A DNA stretch of 64,000 bases from Holothuria scabra (GCA_037179385.1 CM074185.1:49417000-49480999); one strand, 5' to 3'. Shown: positions 46,929 to 59,802, numbered from the stretch's first letter. A program made the numbers and translations. The notes: generated by a model not told the origin, from the letters alone.

Positions 46929-46961
46929 TACAGTGCTGTCTAGGATATATGTTACACCGCA
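46929..46961 (+). repeat. 33-bp inverted repeat, left member
   Basis: TACAGTGCTGTCTAGGATAT then ATGTTACACCGCA; 32 of 33 bases match the reverse complement of 52182-52214. Confidence 0.85.
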
Positions 46962-47059
46962 TCGGCGTGTGAACTCCGCATCGAGGTTTTAATGCAATTC
47001 TTTGAAACCTCAATTAGCGCGTACTAATCCTCTCAAAGGCTGCCGCCCATGTTACAACA

Positions 47060-47224
47060 ATGGCCACCGAACCGGAGGCTCCTTTTGACAGTGACAAAAG
47101 GAACACAAAACCCCTTCCTGTTGAAAGAAGTCCTGTGGTAATCCCTCCTCTCAAATCGATATTCGGTATTCCCTTCCTGTTGTATGGAAGAACACCGGTA
47201 GGTCTATACGATAACGTAATGTAG
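47060..47224 (+). CDS. Small ATG frame or candidate first coding exon, unknown product
   Basis: ATG in a good context (ACAACAATGG) opens a 54-codon frame ending in TAG. It starts MATEPEAPFDSDKR and has a proline-rich, then hydrophobic stretch (IPPLKSIFGIPFLLYG). Codon 46 ends exactly at a good donor (ACACCG|GTAGGT at 47197/47198), so it could be a first exon that splices out before the stop. The surrounding DNA has more CpG than the rest of the window. It lies 5 kb upstream of POLE3 in divergent orientation. I do not recognise the protein and found no downstream exon, so it could be chance. Confidence 0.3.
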   Translation: MATEPEAPFDSDKRNTKPLPVERSPVVIPPLKSIFGIPFLLYGRTPVGLYDNVM

Positions 47225-49070
47225 GAATGCATCTGTCGCTAAATCAGATGTGGACAGAACGCTTTGGTGATGTACGCTTGGAAGCTCCTTGGAGCTCTTT
47301 TGTGATTCGCAGCCACCTTTCTCAAACACTAGTAAATTTGCGATGATTTTGAAAACGTGAGATTGTTTTCTCATGCTTAGCTTTCCAAACATTAATTTTA
47401 ACTAGTGTAGCTGTTATTGTTTAATTAAATTTGAATTGACAAAAGGTTTTCCAAAATTTTCAATTGGCGCGGTACATGTCAGACAGGCATGCAGTGCATG
47501 TCGTACACCGCGGGACGGATATTATTATCAGCCTTGCCTTCGTATAGTCATTAATTGTTACGCCCGCAAATAGTGTGGTAATTATATACTTTGCGCAGCA
47601 AGTATTATACTCGTACGTAACTTCTGACGATTGCTCCGTATTTTTTTTTTTTTTTTTTTTAGTGGTACGATTCAGGACTTTCAAATGGTTATATATTCAT
47701 GGCCAACGTTTCATAAAATCCCACTCTCACTGCACACGCAACATGTCATTACCCTAATATCCCGGGAAAGAAATTATTTGCAAAGCTGGTCGTCGCGATG
47801 ATGGCACTGCTTTCTTCCGGGTATAGGTCAACACTGAATTTGCGAAGAGAAAATATAGCCTAACACGGTGCGTACGCCATTCTGGGCATGCTTTTTCGAC
47901 AAAAATACTGAGCCATGATTTTGTTGCGAAAACATGCACTTTTTTAAAAAGTACACTCATTACCATGTGTGGTATGTTTAAAAATAATCTTTCCCGCACA
48001 ACGACTTGGAAAATATGAACAGCCTCTTAACTTTTAAAGCAATTTAAATCCATCAAAATGGCGTCCGCCTTCTCCGCCAGTTTTGTGCTGTCAATGACGT
48101 ATCAAACCTGCGTGGCAGGCTTCACACGTACACGCGGGTATATTCGGGGGTATATTCGGGTGCTACATTAGGTTCGAAATAAACGATAGAAAGAAAATGG
48201 AGATAGTTTCGCGGATTGGAACAGATCTTATGCAGTATACGAACAAGTTTGAGCATGGAAGAACTAGGCTACCTCGGAGGTTTGAGCACCAGCGAAAGGT
48301 TAAACGCTATATGGTAGCCCAAACGGAATGAGCTGGAAAATGCCGTAAAAAAAAGAATCAACCTTGTAAAAGACGACGGGCAATGTTCAGACATAAACAG
48401 GAGAAAGCAGTTTGCTTGAAAATCTGCTTACCTTAAAAAAGATTATACTTCTTATGATTTTTCTCACTTTCTAGGTAGTAGTAAAAAAAAAATCGAATAT
48501 TGATTGTGATGTTGCCAAACTAGTTGTAGGCCTTGGCCTATAATGACTGATAGAAGCCATTCCTGAATTATTATAAGGAACTAATTTGTGGGAGCCGGGG
48601 CACTGCTGTCCCAAGGCTCTTGGTTGTTAATTGTTATGTTAAACAGGAATGTTCTTCAGTGGTAAAGAAAATACATCAGCCTACATTTTGCGACGCGCCG
48701 AGTCCGGTAACGCTCATAACGTGATGACATAGGTCTATTGGCCGACAGCTATAATCACATTATTCACGTCTTGCTGTCTAGAACATAAGGGGGTCTCCTT
48801 AATGTTCCCAGGGTCCGAAGTTTCCAAGGTTCCGAGTTCACAGTTTCCGTAGGCTACATCTCGATGACGGCGATGACTACAAGGTTGGTTATTCCTGGGG
48901 TCAATGTTCCCTGAATTGTGGATGCCCCCAAGATTCTGGGGAACTGAAGCGCGGGAAGAGTGAACCTGGGAATTGGGAACATTGACATAGCCTCGCATTT
49001 GGTCCTGTCCATTGCAGTTGGGGAAGGTCTCCCTGCCCTTTATTCCGAAACCACTTTGTTCGGACCACAA

Positions 49071-49445
49071 GACTTCCTATACATGGACAGAGCATACTGC
49101 ACGGTACATTGTCGCTACCGTTCATGTGAGAAAAGACGTAGCATCATACATGGTTAAGGTTTGGACTGGCTGAAGTAAATCAAGAGATTTTGTAAGAAAG
49201 TTGATTTATTTTTATGAAACAGTGGAACGTAAGGTCAAAATCACTACACGTATTGCAAAAATATGATAGGGCCTATTATTTCCCATTCAAGTTTCATTTT
49301 TGTTTAAAATGTTACAGAGTTGGTCGTCAAATCAGACAATTTATAGCTTCACGGCGGCTATCCTGGTGCACCCTTTTCTCCAGACAGTAGCGATAATCTA
49401 CTGTTTGAAAGTGCACGTTACTGCTCTGTCCATGTATAGGAAGTC
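49071..49445. repeat. 24-bp perfect inverted repeats flanking 327 bases
   Basis: GACTTCCTATACATGGACAG plus AGCA (49071-49094) is exactly inverted at 49422-49445, with weaker pairing outward (CGGACCACAA / CGGAACGACG). It may be a foldback element or two inverted copies of the repeat also found at 13651. Confidence 0.7.
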
Positions 49446-52181
49446 CGTCGTTCCGACACTTCAATGTCCTGACGTTTTTACATTTAGCCAATTCCGGGCA
49501 GCCGAGTCTCTTAAGTATGTACGGTGACTGCCTTACATACCATTGCATACATTACACCACAAACCTCGTCATGAATTGTGTTTGAAAATAAAAAATTTGT
49601 CGGTTTTGAACGAAAAAATAGAACATAGTGGTGTCGGAACAAATGCGTTTGGGACGATAATAGAGAGTAGTGCGAATCTATTACTCCTTTGCGCAGCACG
49701 AATTGCCTCCAGTAGACAAAATGTGTGCAAACAGAGACCAAAACACTGTTTAGCATCTTGAAAGGGTATACAGTGTAGCTATTGTGCATAGTTGTCTTCA
49801 TATCGATTTACAAGAGTGAGAGTAAAGTCCTACTCAATATGAGTCAACCGCTTCTTTTATATCCCTTTCAACTTGGCCTTGGTCCATCTTTTGTCTTGCT
49901 ACAGTTCACAGGGGCTATGCAAAGCTGTCCCGGACTGCTATTTCCGAAAATTAGGATAAGCAGCCTAAAGCTTTTTAAGTGGCCCCGATACCCATTGTTG
50001 TGAACAACTGGAACCCATGAAACAGAGCTGAGTACAGATTAACATATCAATAACTTCCGAATTTCAGACACATGTGTTCAGTCTGTGAGAAGTTGCCCAT
50101 TGACTTAACCTTTTGTACACCGCTTTTTGATGATTAAATACAGAATGCCCTCCAACCAGGGAGGTGTTATTAGATGGAGATCCATCGAATCTTTCATTTA
50201 TGCAGTCAATGTCACATGCCCTTTGATAATTTAATTCTTAGGCCAACCCCATGTTCTGTTTATTTTTCATCCCCCAACCATGTCAGAATATTTGCATTCC
50301 TTTACTGTACTGCGTTGTAGTTTCGTTAATGATCTGTTGCTACTATCCCGCTTTTAATAACGAACCCCATGTACAGCAAACATGATAATCTTAGCAGTTC
50401 GGGGCAGCAAAACAATAACCCAGTTAACGTATCCTATGGTTCCTTTCCGATATAAATATCCCCGTATATTTTTAGCAGTTCTTGCCCAAAACTTACGTCT
50501 TGTTCAAAAAGAATCTGAAACTGAAATTCACGTAAGTATGATCCCCGAAAAAAATCCACGCACGTAGATATTTGTGCCGCAGATTCTTGGTGAATTCTAG
50601 CACGGGGCTCGCCCGACTGCGCTAGTCGGTAATATGAGCATGGGAAGTGCGATCGTCGTAACACAAACTCAATGGGAAATGCCGTCTCGAGATCGAGTAT
50701 TTTCACACACTAAATCACATAGGCGAAGGTGCGAGTTGTGATTGGCTGGTTAGAATTAACGCAATTGAGCCAATCACGATGCAGGGTTCAATTTAAATTT
50801 TGAAATGGATCGTATGCTTATGATGTCACCGAGAAAAATACGATGCCTTGTTTGGCGGTAAAAACGGACAAGCACGCAAATCTACTGCATTGGTGGGCCA
50901 AGAAGTGTGCCGCATGAGACCACGTGCTTCACTGTTTTCGTTTGCAATGACGTCATATGACAACATCGCATAAGTCCTACTGTAAATAAAAGCACGGAAG
51001 GAATTCTGGGAATGGCTTAATTTATGCAAGATAATAACCACGGAACTTCACAAGATTCTAGGTGCTACGTGTACAAAACATGCACAGATAAGGGAGATGA
51101 AAAAGCGGCCGAACACTGCAGCTCCGTAGTCTGCACAATGTGTTTTTGAGCAAAACAGTTTGCACAGCAACTTACCCAACGCTTTCTGCGAGACTGCAAG
51201 GAAATAAACCTTGATTGCAACTTTAAATTTAATTCCAGGTTATAATACAGGGTTATAGCGGTAAATATCAAACGATCATTCCCATGGCAGGGGTAAAATT
51301 TATACATTTGTGATTATCATTTCATCCCGTTTTGGCGAGAAGATGAAGGATCGAGTATTTACGGGAATTAATCACACCAAGAGCATCTGTTCACTACATA
51401 CAGTACAATGAATGTTACGTGGCCAGCTTCTGCATGGCGCGAAAGAAAATTATTCAGACCGGTCGTCTGGAAAGAGAAGAAATCTGGAATAAACTTGGAG
51501 GAAGAAACAACACAAGTAGTGACATAGTGGAAACTTTATTTCGTTCAAAAGTCGAAACATGTTGAATCTTAAAAACCCCAGTAATTCATGCACAAACAAA
51601 TCAAAGTACGTAGGTTTTGTGCGCTACTTCAAAATGCATGCTTGAATTTCATAACGTCGGGACTCGATCAGGATCAAACAAATTCCCTTACGCTTATCGG
51701 CAGCTATCGCATTCAGTCTGTTTCCCTCCAAGCCTGAGAGACTTCTTTCAAAAATATTTTGCAGACACTGACTTCAACATTCCTTTATAGTTATAAGTGC
51801 AAATTACCTGTTTTGGCAAGATATTCGAACACATTCATGATCTTGAAATACACCTTCCATACTAAGCCCACGTACGGTACGCACTATCGTATTCTCCGCA
51901 CCGTCGTGCATTGTTGCAAATATCGATTGATACCCAAGTCGGAGAGTATGAATAGCAACTTTCTGGCCTGAATTTTCGCCCTTGTGTGGGAGCAAACCGT
52001 TAGACAGATTATCACAGCGGCAATGCTTTGTTATACGCGGTGCACTTTTGTGTATTTTTTAATCGCCTGTTGCCAGTGGACACTATTCATATACCCTCCG
52101 AGCTGCTATTGTTCGCCAGTCATAAACTACTCGGTTTGAACGGCGGCCAAGTTGCAAGTGATTACCTGATTCATGCGCGGT

Positions 52182-52214
52182 TGCGGCGTAACATATATCC
52201 TAGACAGCACTGTA
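52182..52214 (-). repeat. 33-bp inverted repeat, right member
   Basis: Reverse complement of 46929-46961 with one mismatch. The sequence outside and inside the 33 bases does not match. Confidence 0.85.
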
Positions 52215-52789
52215 TAACCAAAAGTTATTAAGTAGAACTTTACAAAAATATTTCCATAAAAGACTGATTCATCAAGCTTTCTTCCGGTCGAGTTATCGCT
52301 ATCAAAACTAAATCAAAGTGCTTCATGATTGAATTTACGAATGCATCCCGCAGCAATCCGTTGTACAGTAACACTATACTGTTCTTCAGTACATAGAGCA
52401 ATACAACAAAGCAAGTGAGTTGATCAGTTGAACTGAACACACGAGCCAATGATTTAAGTGGGATTTACTGTGTGTTCAGTCCCATTGCTTCAATGTGTTA
52501 CAGTAATTTCTTAAAGTACGTTCGTTGCGTTTGTACGAAAGTTTTTCTTCCACAGACATAGACAGTGAGCGTTATGGAACAGTCCCATTGAATCACTGTG
52601 TTAAAATCAGAAATCATCGATGCAATGTTCATGTCAGAGCTTGCAATGCTATGATTCTTTGTCTGCTTACAACGAATTTCGCACTTGTATAACGTTGTGT
52701 GCTATCGTAATCAAAGTGAATTTTATCAATCAATGCATGGTATCTATTCTCAATACACCATGTGAAAGCATTTGCTGATGAGCAGCGAT

Positions 52790-53395
52790 TGTTTGGGGGT
52801 TGCGCAGAATGTCAAAAGAAAGCAAGGGCCCTGTTAGTGTGGAAGGTACTAGTTCTGCGAAAGTAACATTAAACGGCACTTTCCGAAATTCTTAGGAGGA
52901 TTTGTGACTGAAATAGTGCAAAACGATTATCAAGTGAATGTTCCCTGTTTGTATTGCAATCCTTAGAGACATGGCGCATTTATCAAATGGGTTTTTGTTT
53001 CATTTAAGTATCATTCTACTTCAATGCTTTATTTTTGAGAAAAGATTTTCACCTCAAAGTTGACTAATCGTGTCACAATGTGAAGGCGCGGCGAAGCTAG
53101 CGCTGGCAGGGATCGTTCTGAGATTGCGTAGAATGTCGATAGAAAGCAAGTTCCTTTTTAGTGTGGATGGTGCTCATTCTGCGAAAGTAATGTTAAACGG
53201 CAATTTCCGAAATTCTTAGGGGGGGATTTGTGACTGAAATGGTGCGAAATGATTATCAAGTGACTATTCCCTGTTTATATTACTGTATAATGCTTAGAGA
53301 CACGGGGCATTTATCAAATGGACGTTTGTTACATTTTAGTATCATTCTAATTTAAATGCTATAATTTTGAGAAAAGATTTTCCTCTTACTGTACA
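52790..53395 (+). repeat. Tandem duplication, 324-bp spacing
   Basis: TTCTGCGAAAGTAA(C/T), CCGAAATTCTTAGG, TTATCAAGTGA and GAGAAAAGATTTTC recur in order in two copies that are roughly 85 percent alike by eye. Confidence 0.75.
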
Positions 53396-53400
53396 GTTGA

Positions 53401-53505
53401 GTACCGAGTCTCCACGATACTTCGGTACCTGTAGGTTGGTGGTACCGTACCGTACCGGTACCGGTACGTACCGGTACTTACGGAAATACCGGTATACCGT
53501 GAAAT
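53401..53505. repeat. GGTACC-rich patch (right)
   Basis: ACCGTACCGTACCGGTACCG-type sequence ending ACCGGTATACCGTGAAATC, opposite in orientation to 46521-46600. Confidence 0.6.
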
Positions 53506-54315
53506 CTTATTTCTGCCCATTACTTTCTGCCCCTAAAAATTTTGGGGCAGAAAGTAATGGTTGAATATGTGCAAACAGTAACTTTTTCTTTTAAATTTCA
53601 AATCCAAATACAAGACAACAATGAGATTTGGGGCCACACCGGAGAGGACATTTGCCATGCGCGAAAGAATCACACTCAGGTGAAGGTGTTTCAAATTATG
53701 TGCCACACCTATTGCTGCAATTGTAGGCCTAAGCGTAGGCCTATGCCAACTGTTGTAATTTTCCCTGTAGCAGCCGGGTACGCCATACACCAAATTTGTT
53801 AGCGTACATTTCCGTACGCCAAAGGTCTTTCTGTGAAAGGCCCTACTTTCCAGTATGGATTTGGGGGCAGACCTAAAACATTTTCTACATCCTCATCTAA
53901 AAGAAAAAGAATAAGTTGCATGATCTTTTCATTAACGTCAAGTATAGCTAGGCTAGGCCTAGTCACCCACCTCTAAATTTTTACATAGGCCTAGGGCCTA
54001 GGCCTAGCCTATAGCCTAGGCTATTGGCCTCGCTACAATCCTGAACAAAAATGATGGGACATTTTTGCCCAAATGTAGCAACACGTATGCACAGACATGG
54101 TTTTCCAAAATCCCCTCCCCCCTAGTTTGATGTTGTTCTCAACAAAATATTCTCAAAATTTCAAAAATTGCCACATTGAACGGGGAGTGGGGGACTGCCC
54201 CATGTATTTTTGTCCAGGATTGTAGGCTAATTAAGTTGTCTCTATTGCCAGGCTTATGCTGAATGTGTTTACAATTGTTCACAGCACAGTACGTACTGAG
54301 TGAGGACTAGTCACC

Positions 54316-55142
54316 TACCGTATTTACTCTATTAAACGCCCCCTCTCTAATAAACGCCCCCCAACTTTTTCGTCACATTGCATAAAGTGAAATTGTTAAT
54401 TCCAAAGACAATATGGTAAAAGGAAAATGAAATTGTCCTGCCTTGAAGCCACGAAATCTAGGATCCTAAAGTCCCATACTGTATCCTGAAGTAAAAGGCA
54501 TGTTTCTGCAACTAATTTCTGTTGATATCCGTCACGCTATCACATACCGCGAACCTATACTGCTTCGTTTGCGGTTCGAAAGTGGTACTGTACATACCGT
54601 AGGTATACAAATATTCGCTAGCCTATCCGAACAGCCTAACATAAAAATCCAAATTCAACACAGGAAAACTGTTTAACAGTGAAATGCTATGAATGCGTAT
54701 GTACTGCTAATGGTACTACTCACGGTAACTATTATGCAATTAACGTATGTACGTGCGTATAGCTGGCCGGTCAGTATAGGCCTAGGGCCTCCGTGAGGCC
54801 TGGCTGTATACTGTGCACAGCATGCATGCATGCATATGCCACAGGCACGAAAAAAAGTCACTTCTGTGTGTAGGTTACATATTAAGATGTTGGCGAAAGT
54901 TGATCACACTTGCAAAGTTCAGAGTGCTGTTCGTGGCTACCATATTTAGGCCTAGGCCTATAGGGAAGTTTGGTTACCGATCATTGGGGAGGAGCTCACA
55001 GCTGATTGTGAAGCTGACAACCAAATGGACAAATATGCCATATGTAGCAGTTTATCAGAAGTCACATAAATTTGACTCTAATAAACGCCCCCCTTAACGA
55101 AAATTTCACGCCCCCGGGGCGTTTAATAGAGTAAATACGGTA
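54316..55142. mobile_element. 827-bp element with perfect 27-bp inverted ends
   Basis: TACCGTATTTACTCTATTAA then ACGCCCC (54316-54342) is exactly inverted at 55116-55142. A second CTCTAATAAACGCCCCC motif sits just inside both ends. The interior has no recognisable transposase (the 54813 frame is short), so it is probably non-autonomous. Confidence 0.85.
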
Positions 55143-55555
55143 AGCCTAGGCTAGGCCGCGACGTTGGCCCCACGTTTGTCAAATGCGAAGCTTGTCTTTA
55201 GTACTGTAACTTAGTGTTTAGCTCTTACTAGGCTAGTCTAATTACTAATTAAATATACCGTCTATAATCACACACTGGGTTGTACGTTGCCTCGTTGGTG
55301 CTAGACGTAAACAGGTTGCTCAGTTTCGCTTTATAGTAATTTTACTAATTAGCATAACATTGGACTAGGAGAAGGCCATCGCATTGTTGAACTGTTCCTG
55401 GCACAGACTGAATTTAACTGAAACTTCGTAACCTAATACGTTGAAACACTACACTAACATTAACAATAACACCTTGGGCCTAGCGTTAACCTAGTAACAA
55501 GTGTGTACCATTGTAGTTACACACAGGAACTACAGGACGAAAGTTCGCGCGAAAT

Positions 55556-55592
55556 CATAGAGCAGGATATAGGAACTAGAGTACGGACTCCC
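55556..55592 (+). repeat. 37-bp inverted repeat, left member
   Basis: CATAGAGCAGGATATAGGAA then CTAGAGTACGGACTCCC; 34 of 37 match the reverse complement of 59028-59064, and weaker similarity runs inward about 35 more bases. Confidence 0.8.
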
Positions 55593-57591
55593 AATGGCGC
55601 GTACGTAAATCGTCTGTGATTGCATGGAGACACGGCATCCACGTTCACTCTGGGCATGACTTGGGCAAAAGTCACGCGGGGAGCGATCATGTGTGTACGA
55701 ACTGTATGGCAGAAATCGATTCGGCCAATTCCTGCGACTTATTTGTCCTTGTAAAGTGTGTATTTCATCCTAAAAAGTGGCATAAGCTGTTCGCTTTGAC
55801 GCGTAAAGATATTTTCAAACTTTTCACGTCAACAGAAATGGTCGGCAAGGGGCTGAATTTGCTTTTCAGTGATAAAAAGAGTAACGTTCGAGGAACGCAC
55901 TCATGCAGGCAAGGACAACTCGCCCTTGTAAGATAGACAAAACGGCCTCACAGTTCCCAGTGCTTTTGTAAAGTCGGACAACTCGGCACCTACTAAAAGC
56001 ATATAGCCCTTCATATACAGACAATTCGGCGTCTTAATGAAGCTGGCTACTCAGACAGCTCGGCACCCCATGAAACTCCGAACAGAGGAGACAACTCGTC
56101 CCCAAATGAAGTTGCAAATGTAGGCCTATCCTAACATTCCAACATTTTTCTCAAGTTTGATTTTACATATTTTCTGTGGAGATCGAAAAATGGTCATTAA
56201 AGAGGAAGGCATATCCTTCTACTAAACTGAATACCGGGGTCACTGGGTGGGGAGGGGTTTTTATCATTTTTTTTTTCTTTTTCATTCTCAAATTAAAAAC
56301 TATGCCTAGTAAAGTAGTATAGACTGGGCAGCACAAGTGGCATGACGTGATTGATTTTATTATTTTTAGTAGCTGGTCAGCTGTTAGTCATATGTTGTAA
56401 GTGGTTGACTGAAATGATGAACCAGAATATTTTTGCCAATTGAATCAGTCAGCTTGATATACAGGGGGTAAAAACACCTTCTATGGCTGACTAAAAGTTC
56501 GCATGAGAGCTAGTGACTCACTCAGTCTTGTGAATTAGGGACAGCTAATAAAATACTGTAACTATGGATGCCAAACTGAAAAGAGAAGGCTTGAACAGAC
56601 ATTCTATCTTTACTACATTGTTTTATTTTTGTATCCTTTTTCTTCCTTTTTCACATACAGATGTTTTAATTTACAGCTGTAAGGAATAATGATGTAGTAG
56701 GGCTACATATGCAATTTCTTTCTAATCATTTGAAAAGGAGTGCAACATTTGGGAAAGGGAAAACTGGCAATAGCCACAGTGCACCTTTGAATTTTTTTGA
56801 AATGTCACTCCACAATTTCCCACTGTACATTCCAAGGTGTAGGCTGCAATGTGGTACCATGATATGCAAACTACAGCCTAACTAAAGCCAAACTTAAGCC
56901 TATTATATGTGCCTCTTGTATAAAATACTTCTCAGCTTGTCATAATGGCAACAGCTTGCAGAAACCATGTGTTGTAATCGAGTCACTAAATCTAGTGACT
57001 CAAGTCACCAGTTTTCAAACTAAGTTAAGTGGCTCTACTTGAGTCATTGACTCAAATCACTGTACTATTCCAATGCGGAAATAACTCCTGAATTCTGTCG
57101 AGTCACTATCATTTTGAGAGGAAGTGACATGAGTCGTGATTTGTTACACCACTGGCAGAAACTAGAAGCACTAGTTTACAAGCATGCATGACTTGAGTAA
57201 AAAGCAAAACATGAATAGGCCTACATGTATACATTTGTCTGAGCTACTTCTTCTTCAAACAATGTTAAATAGGGTCTGTTCTACCAACCAAATAGTCCAA
57301 TCACAGTCACATGTTACAGTATAGTACTTTTCTAATTTCTCTGGGCACTTGGAAGTCTGTAAAACTGTTTTCAAGTATAATAAAGAATGCAGTCTTTCAC
57401 CAGCAGCTGACATTATTGCTTCCCATAATTTTGCTTTGGCTTAATTTATGTCTCCCTCATTGCAACTGTCTAAACTCCAGTAATTGCAAGGTATGGTGAT
57501 CCAGAATTAACAGTTTCTTTCAAAATATTCAAGGTGTACATGATGATAATTATAAGTCAGTTGACACTTTGTAGGTTAAGTGAACCTGGAC

Positions 57592-57887
57592 TTAAAAGAT
57601 GACAACCAAGCAGTTCCAATTCTCTTAACCTTCTTCATTATGCCCCTTGATCCCTCCTCTGCCTAAAATTCATCCTCATCCAGACACAATCTCAGTCTGT
57701 TACTTCAGGGTGATCATACTTGATCCCAGTGTGTAGTCAAACATTCTCAGTACTGCAGTGTGTATGAGTTCTGTACTCTGCACTTTTTGAACTTGCTTTC
57801 AGTCAAAGAGTAGAGCCAATTGGGAATTTCTGTGGATGTGGACTAACTACAAAAATTATAGTTTGGGGTGAGAGAATCAAGCTTTAA
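57592..57887 (+). mobile_element. TTAA-type MITE, copy 3 (diverged)
   Basis: Bounded by TTAA at both ends; shares CAGTTCCAATTCTC, CATCCAGACACAATC and ATAGTTTGGGGTGA with copies 1 and 2 in the same order. Confidence 0.65.
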
Positions 57888-57905
57888 ATGTCTTTGTTCA
57901 CTTCA

Positions 57906-58041
57906 TTATCTGCTTGTGTGGCAGATGCCTTCAGACATGTCCACATCCAGCGTAAAGTACAGGAAACAGTTCATGGCCAGCAGCACTATGAATCTGACAT
58001 CCCTTGGGTTTCTCCCTGCAAGTGCAAGAAAAAATGAAACC
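57906..58041 (-). other. Exon-like segment, strand and function uncertain
   Basis: On the - strand a strong acceptor (pyrimidine tract then CACTTGCAG, rc around 58017-58030) opens a frame NPRDVRFIVLLAMNCFLYFT followed by LDVDMSEGIC, which stops at the TAA of AGATAATGAAG. On the + strand the same DNA follows an acceptor-like TGTGGCAG and opens with MPSDMSTSSVKYRKQF. Neither product is recognised. It lies just right of a TTAA-type MITE. Confidence 0.15.
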
Positions 58042-59027
58042 ATCAGTTTCTGTTTGGGGTGAAGATTAATATTATGTATTAAAACCAAATGCAACCCGTA
58101 CGTGTAGCTCGATCATAGTACACATATAGTAGCCTACAACTTAAGACTGGCATCAGGTATTCAATGTTTTTTTTTTCTCCTTCTTTTAAATGTTGGTAAA
58201 AGTAAGTTAAACTGCATCAAGGAATCAAACACTAACATATTTCACCATTTCCCCAAATAATGTACCTTTCCAGTGCAACAGAATCAAGCTTGATTAGCCT
58301 GGCCCCTGTAGGCATAATAGCCTAACGTTACACATGTACAAAAATTTGAGGCATCGGACCTTAGTCAGTTACAAATTTGGCTCCAAAAATTTGTCTCAAA
58401 CATACTTAAAAGGTTAAAAGTTTTAAAGAAAGTGGCAAAGTATGGTTAAAATTACTGCAACCCTCACCCTAGCAGACCAAAATTGCATGCCAGGTCTTTT
58501 TAACTAAGGCCCTATATACTGTTTACAGCCTACTAAATAATAACATGCCCTGTAGGCCATTTTTGCCCCATCTGACCTAAATTCCTAGCCCCACCAGTGT
58601 AAAAAGACCTCTTGTTTATATAACATCTCACTGCATCGTGAAAAGGCTCCATGCACAAAGTTTACAGAAGGAGAGTGGATTATTTAGATTCAGAAACTAT
58701 CCAGTAACGTTAGGCGTAATATACTGTATACTACGTATACAGGCCTATTGCATACTAACTTTGTTACAGGAACGTGTTCGCACTAGGTGAAGAAAAATGC
58801 GTCTTTTTCAACTTAAACAAGAATAAAATACGAAACCATCAAAAGAAACTTACAATTTATGAGAGATACTACATTCTCCTCTTTTTCTGATAGAAGTAGA
58901 TGATTTTAGAAATCAAATTTTTGGACGTTCATGTGCATGTGATTTGTATGACTCTCTATGTAAGCGATCCATCTGTTGCCCAGATAGAATATGGGTACTG
59001 AGTACCCATACGATCACAGCTGTTTTG

Positions 59028-59064
59028 GGGAGTCCGCCCTCCAGTTCCTATATCCTGCTCTATG
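59028..59064 (-). repeat. 37-bp inverted repeat, right member
   Basis: Inverse of 55556-55592 with three mismatches; an 8-bp-stem palindrome (ATGGGTACTGAGTACCCAT) lies just to its left near 58991. Confidence 0.8.
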
Positions 59065-59802
59065 CGCGAAATCGACTTCATGATAACCAGCATAGCCAAC
59101 TTGCAGGTTCGTTAATCAGTTGGCTTCAGCTGACAGCAGAATGTTATGTGAATAGGGTATATCTTGCTACGCAGAGCACAGAAGTGTTGGAAGTCAAAGT
59201 ACAAGTGCGACATCTATTTTAACATTCTCTCTGGCAAGTCAACCTATCCTACTAAGGTCAGTCGCTGCTTCTTTCTTGACGGACAGCTTACAAGGCTGAG
59301 GGACGAAATAACCAAGAAAACACGAAATTACGTTTGAAACAGTCTCAAATACAGTGGCGTAGGAAGCAATATGAAAGTAGGCGGGGGGTACAAGTTTGTA
59401 CCATGCACCACATCCTATCCCATTGACCGAAAGGAGCACGCCGAAAAGTTGGATCCTTTTACATATTTGTAAATAAGAGCTTGTATTGCAAAAAATAGTT
59501 TACATTCAGGGTTACCTGTATAGGATCAATTTGAATATTTGGGGGACTATCGAGCGCGTTTCCTATTGCCATATTTCTGATATTTCGACTGAAGATCATC
59601 GCCGGTTGTTACAAAATGTCATCTAAGGAGTGCGTATCAGTGGGTAAGCTACGGGGGGGGGGCTTGGGGCTGGAACCCCCACTGAATCGCCCAGCACACC
59701 CGGCCCGCCCCTCTGGCGACCTGGGTATGAAATCATATTCATGCTGGCCGATGATAATATTCAATCACGGCTACCCGGCTACTATGACATAGATACACTT
59801 GC

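Larger units (their letters stand above)
41911..47059. other. Region upstream of POLE3 coding start: repeats, no gene seen
   Basis: SINE fragment near 42975-43090, MITEs at 43336-43636 and 43792-44123, a 120-bp tandem duplication at 44925-45122, a long foldback array at 45480-46410 and a GGTACC-rich patch at 46521-46600. It may contain a non-coding first exon of POLE3. Confidence 0.5.

Noticed and set aside
48199..48333. 44-codon + strand ATG frame
   Set aside because: Short, without a recognised motif or convincing donor.
50434..50706. 90-codon - strand frame ending in a good donor-like GTAAGT
   Set aside because: It begins with GTG, has an in-frame TAG just upstream and no ATG or acceptor that I can see.
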